Assembly (NCBI GenBank): GCA_009823505.1 | Contig: VZQC01011955.1 | Span: 1,087,497 to 1,151,496 of the forward strand | From: Rhizomys pruinosus | Taxonomy: Eukaryota; Chordata; Mammalia; Rodentia; Spalacidae | Direction: 5' to 3' | Length of the DNA: 64,000 bases | Shown here: piece after piece, positions 1 to 11,348 of the stretch | Position numbering within the stretch: position 1 is the stretch's first letter | How the letters are laid out: each line of letters opens with the position of its first letter | Translations under genes and position numbers: made by a program | The notes under the pieces: model-generated | Seen by the model: the letters and a program-made list of their open reading frames with translations, nothing else | The model's database searches: none | Told to the model about the DNA's origin: nothing

Positions 1-1067
1 TCATGAGCCTCTCATCACTCCTTGACAGATGTTGACAGCCTCGGTTTGTGCAGATCTAACATAGGACATCAGAGCTGTCTAGAGCTCAAGAGTATCACAG
101 CCCATGCCAGGCTCAGAAGACAGCTTTCTAGGATGTTCCACCTCTTCCTCTCTCGCTCTTACATCCTTCCCACCCTGTCCTCTTCAGTGTTCTCTGAGCT
201 CTGGAGGAGGCGATAATATTTAATTTAGAGCTGAGTGTTCAACAATTATTCTCTGCACTCTGGCCAGTGATGACAATGCAATAATCGCTTCCCATGGCAA
301 AAAGAAGCTGCTCTGACCAGAGCTGACAGCAGCACTGATCTATGGCATAGACATAAATATTGAGAAAGCAACTGTTCAGATACATCTTGTCCATCTAGCA
401 AAACAATAGCAGTCGCGTCCCCACCATGACCTCCTCCTGGCTTTTGACCAGGTTTGCAGTACCAAACATGATTTCCCTCCAGTGGAACAGATCTCAATTC
501 CAATCAGAAAGTGTTTGGTTACTCCTCGTAGCAAAATCACTATCACATCAGAGGGCACATCTTGGCTGGTGGGTCAGTAATGTAGCACACGGGGTCCACA
601 GCAAAGTAAGGCAACTGGTGACCATCCCCCTTCTTATTGTGGGATTCTCGTGCATACTCTGTTCTTATTCATCCTCCTCCCTCTCTACAAGTGGCAGAAG
701 CAGCAGAAAAGTCAAGGAGGGGAGATGTCAGCTTTCAGCTCATACGTCAGAATACTCCAGTAGCAGATCTCCTGGGTCCATGGGTTCAAACGTGTTGGTT
801 TGGGAATCTCTCTGCCTTTCTGTCTCTGTCTCTCTCTGTGGACCCAGTCCCTGTGACTCCAGGCTCTAGTATCCCTCCAACCTTGTAGTCAACCCCTCTA
901 CAAAACAAGCTTTTCTCCTTTGATAAGAATCCTGAGACTCTCCTTGGACAATTTGGGTCATGTGTCTGTCCTTGGACCAGTCGTGATTAATTCAAGCTTC
1001 AGATTCTTTTTAAAATCTGGCTGTGGATTTACCTGTTCCCCTGGTGAGCTCCAACATGCGCGAGCAT

Positions 1068-1068
1068 G

Positions 1069-1102
<34 letters not shown>

Positions 1103-1134
1103 TACACACCCATGCACACATGCACGCATGCACA
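1068..1134. repeat. (CA)n microsatellite
   Basis: About 16 uninterrupted CA units (1068-1098) followed by interrupted ACACATGCAC-type sequence. Confidence 0.95.
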
Positions 1135-2034
1135 GGTGGCCTGAGGAGTCTCAAATGGGAGAAGTACTTCTGACTCCTGGCCAGATGACCATGGCTCGGC
1201 TCATCCTGAGGAAGTGGTTCTGGTTAGAAGCAGCCCAAGAAATCCAGCTGAGCTTAGGGACTAAAGCAATGGCATCGACCCCCTAAGGGGTCCCCTGGTC
1301 ATTCAACTCAAGAAACCAGTTTTCCTTAGGTGGAAATAGCCTCAGCCTTGAAATCTGCCTTGCAAAGTTCCTGGCTTACAACTGCCTGTTAATAAGGTCT
1401 CTAATGGGGATTCCTTACTGTACATGCATCATTCCAGTTTCAGCCTGTAGAATGTTCGTGATCATGTCTCCATCTACCAGACAGGTGGGAGGGAAGGAGA
1501 AAGAGAGGGATAACTCTAGAAGGTAGGCGCGGAGGGAAGCCAGGAAACACTGGCCCAGAAGACCAAGGATTAGGCTTAAGGGTTGTAAGCATGGCACAGA
1601 CCTATGAAATCGCTCCCCGCCTCCAGAAATAATGCAGAAACCTTTGCAGGAAGCATTATGTGACTTCTGTGTGACCAGGCAGACCTCCTTCATCAAACAA
1701 AAAGTACTCTGCTGCATTTCCCAGGATGACCAGCTTATTCCAGTTTGCCCAGAGCTCTCTGGGTTTCCCCTGTTTTTCCTACGCTGGGGAAACTGCTCCC
1801 TTCTGGCAAAGACAAGACAGTTTTTAACGTTTTTTTTTTTCGTTGTGTTTATTTAGAGGATGTTTTGCTTATTTTATCATGAAACTTGCAAGAGTTTCCC
1901 AAACTGGATCTGGAATTCATTGCATGTAAGGCTTAGCTCTGTGCCACTATCCCATCAGCCCTCTGTGTCCTGATCCTGGGAAATAGTTCCTGTGATACAG
2001 AAGATTAATCTGTGAGTGAGTTAGTTAATTTGTT

Positions 2035-2125
2035 GAGACAGACTCTTACTATACAGCCCAGAGCGGCCTCAAATTCAAGGTCCTCCACTCCACCCCCTAC
2101 ATGCTGGGGTCACCACCCTGCCGCG
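2035..2125 (-). repeat. Decayed B1-like SINE fragment
   Basis: Minus-strand 7SL-type remnant: TTGAGACAGACTCTTACTAT, then CCTCAAATTCAAGG and CATGCTGGGGTCACCACC resemble the reverse complement of B1 with many substitutions. Confidence 0.6.
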
Positions 2126-2873
2126 ACACAGAAGACTCTTGGTCAGCGTGTTCACTTGTTTCCAGTTGGTTTTCCGTGCTCTGCCCATGTCCCTCACACT
2201 TAGCCCCTGAAGGTACCTGTCGCTGCATACTTGCAGTCTGTTTGCAAGCTGTGGCCATGGGCAGAGCCTAAGGCAGGGCTCTCAGACACAGTTGTATCAG
2301 GACCCTGAGGAGGTCTGGTTTAGGAAGATTTCTCATTCCCAGGATCCCTCATTCAGGAGGCAGGTGGGTGGGGTGCTAACAACCTGTATTTTTCACCCAC
2401 TGTCAGATGAGGCCAGTTGCTGTTGGTCACAGGGGCATTTTGAGAACCAGAATCCTAGGGAATAACACGTGGGCTTTGGAGGCAGATGGCCCTCTCAGCC
2501 CTGTGACAAGGCCCTGTGACGCCAGCATGCTGTATCACTGTGAGGGTCTCCACCTGGGGAGAAGCTCTTGGGAAAACTGGAGATTCTGCCAGTCACACTG
2601 GCCAGAACTGTGTCACCTCAAAGGTGGTATCACCGAGCTGTGACTCGGAGCCTGCTTTTCTGCCCTCTAGACATTTGTTCATATGCTGTGTGACTTGGGT
2701 AAGCAATTCCGGGCTGCTGGAAGCCTCATCTTCTGAGTATGTAAACAAATACCATACCAGCCATGTGTAGGCCACGTATGGGTCACACAGACTCTATGTA
2801 AAGTAAACCCAGTGGAGAGCCTGGAACCAAGTACCACTCAGTAAGTGGCAGCTAATAAGCTCTACTAAGGTTA

Positions 2874-3117
2874 GGGTGGGCGAGGTGGCTCAGCAGGTAA
2901 GGACACTTGCTTCCAAGCCTGATGATGCCCTGAGTTTGATCCTTAGGACCAGCAAGGTGGAAGAAGAGGACTGGCTCCTGCAAGTTGTCCTCTGATCTCT
3001 ACACAAGCACTGTGGCATGCATGCACATGTGGGCATGCACACACTTCAATGCATGCCCACATGCACACACATGTATACACACATGTACAAATAAATATAA
3101 TTTTAAAAATCGTAAAA
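2874..3117 (+). repeat. B3-type SINE
   Basis: tRNA-derived head (GAGGTGGCTCAGCAGGTAAG), box-B-like GAGTTTGATCC, the diagnostic CTGGCTCCTGCAAGTTGTCC and a CA/ATGCAC-rich tail ending in AATAAATATAATTTTAAAAA mark a full-length B3 copy, moderately diverged. Confidence 0.85.
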
Positions 3118-3131
3118 TACTAAAGTTAAAC

Positions 3132-3256
3132 TAAGTGTTATGGCTCACATCTGTAATCCCAGCACTCAGGAGGCAAAAGCAGGAAGATCAGAAGTTCAAA
3201 GTCACCCCAACTTCATAACATGTTCAGGGCCAGCCTGGATTACGAGACCCTATGTT
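3132..3256 (+). repeat. Old B1/proto-B1 SINE
   Basis: GGCTCACATCTGTAATCCCA, CACTCAGGAGGCAAAAGCAG and a diverged right half ending GAGACCCTATGTTAAAAAAA. It lies immediately before a younger B1, which inserted at its A-tail. Confidence 0.75.
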
Positions 3257-3268
3257 AAAAAAAACTTA

Positions 3269-3426
3269 GGAGCCGGGCGTGCTCGGCTTTTAATCCTAGC
3301 ACTTGGGAGGCAGAGGCAGGCGAATCTTTGTGAGTTCAAGGCCAGCCTGGTCTATGGAGTGAGTTCCAGGACAGCTGGGGCTACAGGGAGACCTTGTCTC
3401 AAAAAGACAAAACAAAACAAACAAAC
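3269..3426 (+). repeat. Young B1 SINE with target-site duplication
   Basis: Full-length B1 (GCCGGGCGTG, GGGAGGCAGAGGCAGGCGAA, GACAGCTGGGGCTACAGGGA) with an A-rich tail of AAAAC units. A 12-base duplication AAAAAAAACTTA flanks it at 3257-3268 and 3427-3438, so the insertion used the A-tail of the preceding older SINE. Confidence 0.92.
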
Positions 3427-4100
3427 AAAAAAAACTTACTGAGGATGACAGAGGTAGCAATCACAGGCCACTAGCCGTCAGAATGGTAGTTACCGAAATA
3501 GGATTCTGGCATCTGCTGAGAGAAAACAGATATCTAGGTAGATGCTGCTGAGTCTTCAGCAACAAAGAAAAGGGGTTCTGAGACTTCCACTCACGTCCCT
3601 TCTGGGACACTGGGTCAAGTGGAGGCTCCTGGGTGAAGGTGTTTCTAGGTGTGGCGCAAGAGCACCCAGGCAAAGGCCACCGCAGCAGCTAGAAGTGGGC
3701 ACCTGGGCTTGCTCTGTAAATGACAGCCATAGCCTGCGACTCAGATCACCGAGGCCACAGTAAGAGCTGTGTACCGGCCCTTAAGGAAAGGCGCACACAC
3801 CCCCTTCTGTGAGACCGGCTTCAAGGAGGACAGGCCAGAAATAGCTCTGCCAGAGCAGAGGCGTGAGCCGCTGCGTCCACAGAGCCTGCCTCAGGACTTC
3901 AAAGACTGAGATAGATTTTCTTTTTGCATTCATTTTATTCCTGGAAAAATCAGAAGAGAGGTTAAGTGACTCCCCAAAGGCCACAAAGCGGTCTTGGGGC
4001 TGGGAATGGGGTCACCTGGGTCCCCTCCTATGCAACAAGGACCACATTTTAACAGAGAACGACATCAGCTGTGCTATGGAAGTTCCAGAATGCTTTATCT

Positions 4101-4202
4101 TTGAGGCAGGGTCTCCCAATGTTGCCTGGATGCCCTTGAACTCATGACCCTCCTCTTCTTCCGAGGGTTGAGATTACAGGCGTGGCCCACCATGCTCAGC
4201 TA
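4101..4202 (-). repeat. Decayed B1-like SINE
   Basis: TTTGAGGCAGGGTCTCCCAA, GAACTCATGACCCTCCTC and GATTACAGGCGTGGCCCACC are the reverse complement of a diverged B1. Confidence 0.7.
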
Positions 4203-4965
4203 GAAAGCTTTTTTATTTCTTTTCCTCCACCTAGAATGCTTGAAGAAGCCAACATCTGTCCCCTTAGCAGGCAGGAGCTCTGCTAAACTTCAAACACTCC
4301 TTTGCAATGGGAGGCATCACCTTCACTCTGAATTGTCCTGAGGTTCACAGAAGGCAAGGTACTTGTTCCCAGCTGCCCATCTGGTAAGGGCCAACCTGGC
4401 TCTGAGGAATTCACCTTAATTTATGCAAATCTCATAGTACCCTCATCTCTATTCTGATTTCATATAGGAACAGAATTAGCTACCTCAAAAGATACTGTCC
4501 CTTCCCTCACAGGAGTTGTCTGGACCCAGGGAGGATGTTATTACTGGGTGTCTTTCACGCAGCTGTAGTGAACTGCCTGGGACTGGGCTGCCCCAGAGGC
4601 TTCTTCTGTCCTATCTGTCAGTTAGTCCTGGCTGCTGGTCCAGTCATCGGCTGGGCATGTCCTCTGGAGCGTGGGACGTCACTATGTGGGCTGAGCTTCC
4701 TCACAACATGGCGGCCAGGTTCCAAGGTTGCCAGGCAGGTAAAAGCTCTACTTCTTTGGATGATGTAGCTGAGAAAGTTATACACTATGGTGCCCGCTGC
4801 GTTTTGTTCCTCAGAATCAAGCGAGCAGAGCTGGCTCATCAGGATGGGAAGAGACCCTCACCTCCTGAGGAGAGTCAGAGAATGTGCATACTTCTTTCTG
4901 CTCATTTGCTTTGCTTTCCTGTTTTCTTTGTTTGTCTTCTGCTTTATTTTGGCACTGATTCTGCA

Positions 4966-5162
4966 GGGCTGGAGATGGAGCCCAGGGCCCTGCACATGCT
5001 AGGCAGGTGTGCTGTCCCTGAGCTATGTCCCAAGCCCTCGTTTTTTAGAGACAGGCTCAGCCTGGCTTTAACTTCTGTAGCCCAGGCTAGCCTTTCACTC
5101 ACGCTCTTCCTACCCCTGCCTTCTGTGTGATGGCACTGCGGACATGTGGCACCATGATCACA
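4966..5162 (-). repeat. B4-family (ID+B1 composite) SINE
   Basis: Reverse-complement ID part (GCACATGCTAGGCAGGTGTG, GAGCTATGTCCCAAGCCC) joined to a B1-like part (TTTTTTAGAGACAGGCTCAG, GTAGCCCAGGCTAGCC). Confidence 0.8.
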
Positions 5163-5391
5163 TGTGACAGTGACTCCTCTTCAGCAGCCACATGCAAAGT
5201 ATGTGTGCTTTGGCCTTTTCGTTTTTCTTTGTAGCAATCATCCTAGCTTCTCAATGTGTAATTAATTGGCTAGTGCGTGGATCCTTGCCTAAATACACAT
5301 GATTGCTGAGTGTCTGCTGGGTCCCTAGTGACGTCCCAGCTCCTTAACACATGCCTGGAACACCACGGTCCTCAGTAGCTACAATTGATTT

Positions 5392-5560
5392 CACAGATAT
5401 TTGGGTGTGGCATCTGCTATGTGCCAGGCATGGGCTAGGTTCTGGTAATGCAGTGAATGAGACAGAGGAACCCCTGGAATCATGACATTTATGATGGACG
5501 TGTGTGTATGTGCTGGAGAAGGAGGGGGGTAGGATAGAAAATAAGATAAAAATAGTGCAG
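5392..5560 (+). repeat. Ancient L2/MIR-like fragment
   Basis: The phrase CATCTGCTATGTGCCAGGCA followed by GGTTCTGGTAATGCAGTGAA and GACAGAGGAACCCC resembles the mammalian L2-type 3' end. Diverged; boundaries approximate. Confidence 0.5.
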
Positions 5561-6979
5561 AAAAATGGGAGGGAATGTGTGTTATGGAGTGAGAACCCTA
5601 TGATCCAATGGGGTGCCTTGGTGGCCTGAGCCCAGGGGAGGACAGGAGTTCACATGGAAGCTACGAGCCCTCTAAAGGGCAGCAGGCAGCTGGGAATGAT
5701 GATAGAAAAAGCATTCTCATCAGAGCAAATAGCATGTGCTAGGTCCTCATGTCGGGTGGTGCCTGGGCAGTGTGAAGAGCCATTAGGGCTGCTGGCTGCA
5801 CTGTAGGGAAGACAGGAGGGGGCCCTTGAGTTCCAGGGGAGGCAGCGCCATGTCACACGGGGCCTCAGAGGTCAGGGTAAAGCTGGGATTTTATCTAAGT
5901 GCAGCAAGGGCTTTCTAGAGGGTCAGCCCTCACTCATATCCACCTTTCAGAGTCTGGTCCTAGGGAAAGGAGTGAGGGGAAAAGAAGAGCAGAGGCTGTA
6001 GCCCTATGACCAGCCTGGCACTATGGTCCAGCCTGTGATGGTGGTGGTGGAGGCTGGACTGGGCTGGGGCAGGTGAGGCGCAGCACCTTAGTTTTATCAG
6101 AGACTGTTCTAGAGGACCTAGCGCTGATCTAGCTGGGGAGGACAGAGGGAAGCCGGGTGCTGCTAGGTTCTGAGGAGAACAGAGGGAAGAAGCCACTCAA
6201 TGTCCCCTCTCCTGGTCTTCACGGAGTTGCTGAGGTAGATTCCTGGGACTGGTGTCTTTTTCTAGAGTTGCTGTTGCAGTCTCGTCTTTGAGCCATTTGT
6301 CTGGTCTTCAAGGGGCAGCATCTGGAGGTCTGCTGGGCCCTGGCTCTTCCCAGCTGCACCCTGGCCACTTTCTGGGCCACTGTTTTTTCCATCTTAAAGG
6401 TGATTATGGGAGAAGAAGTCCTAGGGTGGTGGCCGGGCTTCACTGGCAAGTGGCCACTCATGCAATAGGATTGTCAGTACTGACCTTGCTTGAGCACATT
6501 TCCTATCCAGGCCAGCCTCTGTGCTCCCATCTGTAAACTGGGCTGACTCTCACATTCTACCCTACTGAAGCCCAGGGCCCCACAGGCCTGGTGCTGCACT
6601 CAGAGTCAAGGATCTGAGATCTGCAAGCAAGTGCTTCAAGGTTGCTGGTTAATGTTTTTTATGTGATTTTTTTTTTCCAGAATTGGCTTTCTTTTTCTCT
6701 ATTCAATAATTGAAATTGTTTCAATCTTCCATTTATTTGCATCTAGAAAATAAGAAAAGATTTAAGTTTGCCTGCATTCTAATTTACTAATCTGATGGTT
6801 ACTCTCAATTTGTCTGGATTTAAAATCACTTAGGAGTCTAGTGACTCATTCCAATACACGTTCACCCGGGCATGTCTGTGAAGGAATTTCCAGAGAGGTT
6901 TAACTGAGGAGGGAAGACTCACCCTGAATGTGGACAGCACCACCCCATGGGGTGGGGTCCTGGACTGAATAAAAAGGAG

Positions 6980-7170
6980 GAAGTGAACTGAGCACTCCGT
7001 TCATCTCTCTGCTCCTTGACTGTGGGATAATGGTCACATTCCCACTGTGAAGCCTTCCTTGGCCTGGTAGACTGAACCCTTAAACTGTGAACCCCAATAT
7101 GTCATTACTTCTTTAGCTTGCTTCTTGTCAGGTGTGCTTGATCACAGCAGTAAGAAAAGTAACTAACACA
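6980..7170 (+). repeat. Unclassified rodent interspersed repeat, copy 1
   Basis: Contains TCATCTCTCTGCTCCTTGAC, AACCCTTAAACTGTGAACCC, TTGCTTCTTGTCAGGTGTGC and GATCACAGCAGTAAGAAAAG. Related phrases recur at 30225-30425 and 62726-62825. The wording is familiar from rodent genomes but I cannot name the family with confidence. Confidence 0.6.
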
Positions 7171-8407
7171 AATTCACAGATTATTGATGCTTTGATTTAT
7201 TGAATATATAGCAATAGTTTGTACTGCGTCGTGCTCTGGGGCAACAGCCTTGCCCTTGGAGAGCTCCTGCCTCTAGGGGAATTGGCTGAGCTAGGTCAGC
7301 TGTATGCGCCCGTCACACTAGCTTTGCAAATGCCATAAGCCCAACCCCGCTATGGGTAGTTTTGAAGTTGCCCAGATAGACTATAGTGACTCAAGGGGGA
7401 AGCGCTCAGGTAGCACTAGAGGGGAGGGGGTAGGACAAGACTTATACTAAAAAGAGGAACAGGTGGGGTATGAAGGAACCTGGGCTTGAGATGCACCTCT
7501 CTCACACCAGAGCGATGGAGAAGAGCATGCACCTCTTCAGTGACCCTGGTTCTATCATGATTGCTAGGATATCCTCGAAGTTTGTACCAAACTGGATCCT
7601 GCCCTTCGGGAATTCCCAGTGTGACATCTGGACTCAGTATTGTGCAGAAAGGGAGGAGCCACTTTCACATCAGTGGCCATCCAGGCTAGCATGCACTTCC
7701 CAAGGACTCTCTTTTGAACAAAGTTCTGTTGAGATAGAACACACCATTTTATAATTTGCATTTCTAATTGTTTAATTAATGCATATGGTTCTTTGGGCTT
7801 TAGTATAGTCACAATGTTTTGTTACTGTTATCGACTATTCCAACATCATTCCAGAAAGAAACTCTGTGCCTCCCAATCCATCCCAGCTCCTGGCAACCAC
7901 CAGCCTACTTCCTGCCTCTATGAATTTGCCTGTTGCAGAGGTTCTTGGATGTTCTTGGGCAGAGGAGCAAGGCAGTCTATGAGCCTCCATTCCCATCTCC
8001 TGGTGAGGTTGCTGCCTCCTGCCCGATGTCACCTCCTGCCCTGATGTCCTCTTGAGGCAAAAATCAAGCTGATGTTACGCAGTGTGAGTCCCCCACCTGA
8101 CGTGGGGCTTGGAGGGTGTGAGCCCCTAAAGGAAGGAGATTGTGTAGGATGGAAGTGGGAGTGATGCTGGCTCCTCTGCTCTAGTCTTGGGGATATCATT
8201 GTTCCGTGATACCTAGTCCTGGCCATGTGGTAAGCAAACAGCAAGGCTCAGCTGTAGAGTTTGACAAAGGGTCAGCCAAACTGTTCCACCTGCCTGGAGC
8301 TCTGCCCCGCTTCCTGGACCCTCAGACCTGCATTTCAGGGCATCCTTTAACCTCGAATTCCTTTCTGGATCCACTCTTCTTCCACAGCAAGGTTCCCCAG
8401 GAATGCT

Positions 8408-8530
8408 GCCCCAGCAGGAATCCTGTGACCTTGAGTCAGTCACCTAACTCGGACAATGTCAACTTCCAAACATGAAATGGGAACAGACTTGTGGCTAAAT
8501 GCTGAGAGTTGCGATGACAGTCAGGGGCCT
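8408..8530 (-). repeat. Probable MIR fragment
   Basis: CCTGTGACCTTGAGTCAGTC followed by CACCTAACTCGGACAATGTC and GAAATGGGAACAGACTTG matches the minus-strand MIR core pattern. Diverged. Confidence 0.5.
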
Positions 8531-8599
8531 AGAGCCAAGCCAGGAGCCCAGGCTCAGCATGGGTCAGTTCTTGCATGAGCTGCTGCGGATAGCTCTGTG

Positions 8600-8837
8600 T
8601 TAATGTGCACATGTGTGTGCAGATGCACATGTGTGAGTGTGCATATGGAGCTCTGGTTCTTCAGAGGCTGTCCACTTTGTTTGCAGAGGCAGGGTCTCTT
8701 CACTGGGCTAGGCAGGTTGGCCAGCAAGCCCCAGGGACCCACCTTGCTCTGCCCTCTCAGTGCCAGGATTACAGGCACGGACCGCCATACCTGACTTTTG
8801 GTTCTAGACTTTACTGACTCAGCCATCACCCCAGCCC
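8600..8837 (-). repeat. B4-family composite SINE
   Basis: Starts in a GT/GCACATGTG-rich tail, then AGAGGCAGGGTCTCTTCACT, GCCAGCAAGCCCCAGGGACC, GATTACAGGCACGGACCGCC and ends GAGCCATCACCCCAGCCC-like, the reverse complement of a tRNA-head plus B1-middle element. Confidence 0.75.
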
Positions 8838-11035
8838 AGGTAGGCTGTGGCTTTCTGATCATTAGTATCTCTGTGCTGCACACCCTCCCTTTAGGGCCCT
8901 TCTCTCTTTGACACAATTATCATGGTCTGGAGGGTCTTGTCAGTATTGAAGACATCAGCTGCAGCAACAGGAGGACAGAAGCGTGAATCCTCATAAGCCA
9001 CTCTCGTCACTGGGCCCGAGTACTTGAACCTATCTTTGCTCTTTCCTCCAGCCCACCTGCTGGGGTCCAGGCACTGGGTGGCGTGGTCCTTCTCCTTAAT
9101 CAGGTCACACCTTTCTCTTTTTTTTTTTCCTTCTGGGGTCCCACACCATGACTGGCTATCTGAACTGAGGTCAGCAAACTGTGTCACTGAGTTCTGCTCA
9201 GCAGTCACTGGAGAAAATGGACTTGAGACCTCTGTCAGGATTCCTACTGGATGTAGGTAGACTCCATCTTCTTCATGCTTGTGGTCATGCATGCTCCTTG
9301 AGGCTTGAGACTAGCTTGTCCTTTGTTCATGGAGCATTTGAATTCCATGTGCCAGGTTCCACACAGCACCCTGCAGAATCTTGAAGGTGCCAGCTCTGTG
9401 CTGAGGCAGAAAGTATTAGTGTGTCTGATGGCAACCCCGTGTGGGTACACTCCTTCTGAAGGGACAGAGGGGGCCCTTGCATCACAAGTGGCGGTTCTTG
9501 GCTACTGCCTGCCACTGGCCCCTCAGAAGCAGGAAGCTAGCTAACCAGCACCAAAATGTCTCACCAGAACGTTTACTTGTCCTTCTGACCTTGAGAGGGC
9601 TCACACTCATAAGTATCAAGTGACCTTCTCAAGGTCATCATCAGTGAGGCATCAGGGACCTAGACCCAAATCTCTCAAATCTGGATCTTTCCCAAGCACA
9701 ACCGACATTTTGAATTGCATCTCAGTCATTGGTGCTTTGAGGCTGTGACTCATTTCACTCGACCCCCAGGACACGTGGCCTCCCTAGCTTAGTATCAAGA
9801 CAGATGATCAGTCCTCGGAAACCGCTCTCTCTGTGGGTATGCAAAAGATCTGCTTCCCTCTGAGCACTACTGGGTGGCCCGGATGCTTTAAACTTTAAAC
9901 TTTTCTTTTATGTCACTGGCTTCACGTTAAGTTACAAATGAAGGCAAATTAGAAAGTCATCAATAGAAGAATCGTGTAAGGAGAGTGCTGGCTAGGAAGA
10001 GCTACCAGCTGGCTTTTACAGGTGGCTGGGATGGACACAAGGTGCTGGGAAGCGGGGGTGCTGACTTGGTATTCCCTAAAGTGATTGATTGAGAGGGGAG
10101 AAGTGTGAAGGGGCATGGCTTGAAGAAAAAACATGTCCACTCTGACCTTCAGACTGGTCCCTGGGTAGATTCTGCAAGCTAGGACCTGCATTCCGCTCCC
10201 TAGTGCCAGTGACCTGCAACCAGGTGACTCACGGTAGCTCCAGGGAACCTGCGTACTGTACGGTCCTCACGCTTCCTCATAGGGCTGTTGGGACAGTCAA
10301 GACGATGCTTAAGTAGCATCTGGTCCAAGGGCCCCTCCAGTCAATGTGTTTAATATTATTACAAAATTCACCTGGGAAGCCCCATTTGAGTCTAGGACAG
10401 AGCCACTAGCCTGAGCTATTAAGTGTCTGCTTCTATCCCTGGAGACAGGGACTGTTTATGCATCTTCGTGCCCAGCAACAGCACTGGTGTTGACACATGC
10501 CAAGTGGGAGCATAAATGAATGCCTGCGTGACAGGACGATGAAGGCAGAGGGAGACTGTCCAGGAGAGAGGAGTGGGAAGGGACCCAGCAGAGCCTGCTG
10601 CCACGTGCTAGGACCTCTCGGGACCCTGTCTACATTGGAGTTTCTCCAGAAAGAGGTGCTGCCATAAGGATTCAAGTACAAGTGACCATTTGGGAAGTGA
10701 CTCCAGGAAACACCGATGGGGACGTGAGGCTGAGGTAGGAGCAGTCAGGTATGCTAGGGACTGCAGTGGAACTTGGAGCTCAGGGCAGCCGTGTAGATGT
10801 GAGCCTGGCAGGGGTGCTGGGAGCACTAGGTCTCAGTCACTTTCCACTAGTCACAGCTGAGGACTTGGAGTGTCACTTTCCAGCATAGAGAAGTAACATG
10901 ACCCAGAAGGACACTAAAAACATCTGCCATAGGTGATCCCTTCTACTAGGACCACATGGGTGACCTTGTCCCCTGTCAGACTCAATGAGACCATATGCCA
11001 CAAACCTATACCTCTCTCTTCTCCACAGAGAGAGT

Positions 11036-11285
11036 ATCAGGGGCTGAGGATGGCTCCAACAGTGAGGTGCTTGCTGCATATGCATGAGGGCCTGAATTTA
11101 ATCTCCAGAGCCCACATAGAAAGCAGGGGTACTAGGGCATATTTGTAATCCAGAGCTGGAAAGGTGCAGAAAGGTGGATCCCTGAGCCTCAGCCAGCCCA
11201 GCCTACTTGGTGAGTCCCAGATCCAGTGAGATCCTGTCTCAAAGGACTAGGCTCCTGGAGAACACCACCAGAGACTGACCTCTGG
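11036..11285 (+). repeat. B4-family composite SINE
   Basis: Plus-strand copy: GGGCTGAGGATGGCTCCAAC head, AGGGCCTGAATTTAATCTCC box B region, central B1-like GGCATATTTGTAATCCAGAG, and GAGATCCTGTCTCAAAGGAC, then CAGAGACTGACCTCTGGTGC running into the alternating purine-pyrimidine tail. Confidence 0.75.
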
Positions 11286-11315
11286 TGCGCGCGCGCGCGC
11301 GTGCGCGCGTGTGTG

Positions 11316-11348
<33 letters not shown>
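11286..11348. repeat. Alternating (GC)n(GT)n(GC)n(CA)n tract
   Basis: A 63-base almost perfectly alternating purine-pyrimidine stretch with GCGCGC runs, containing the self-complementary GTGTGTGCGCGCGCACACAC. This is the tail of the preceding SINE. Confidence 0.95.

Noticed and set aside
4516..5130. Plus-strand frame of 204 codons
   Set aside because: The second half is an inverted B4-family SINE; no family resemblance in the first half.
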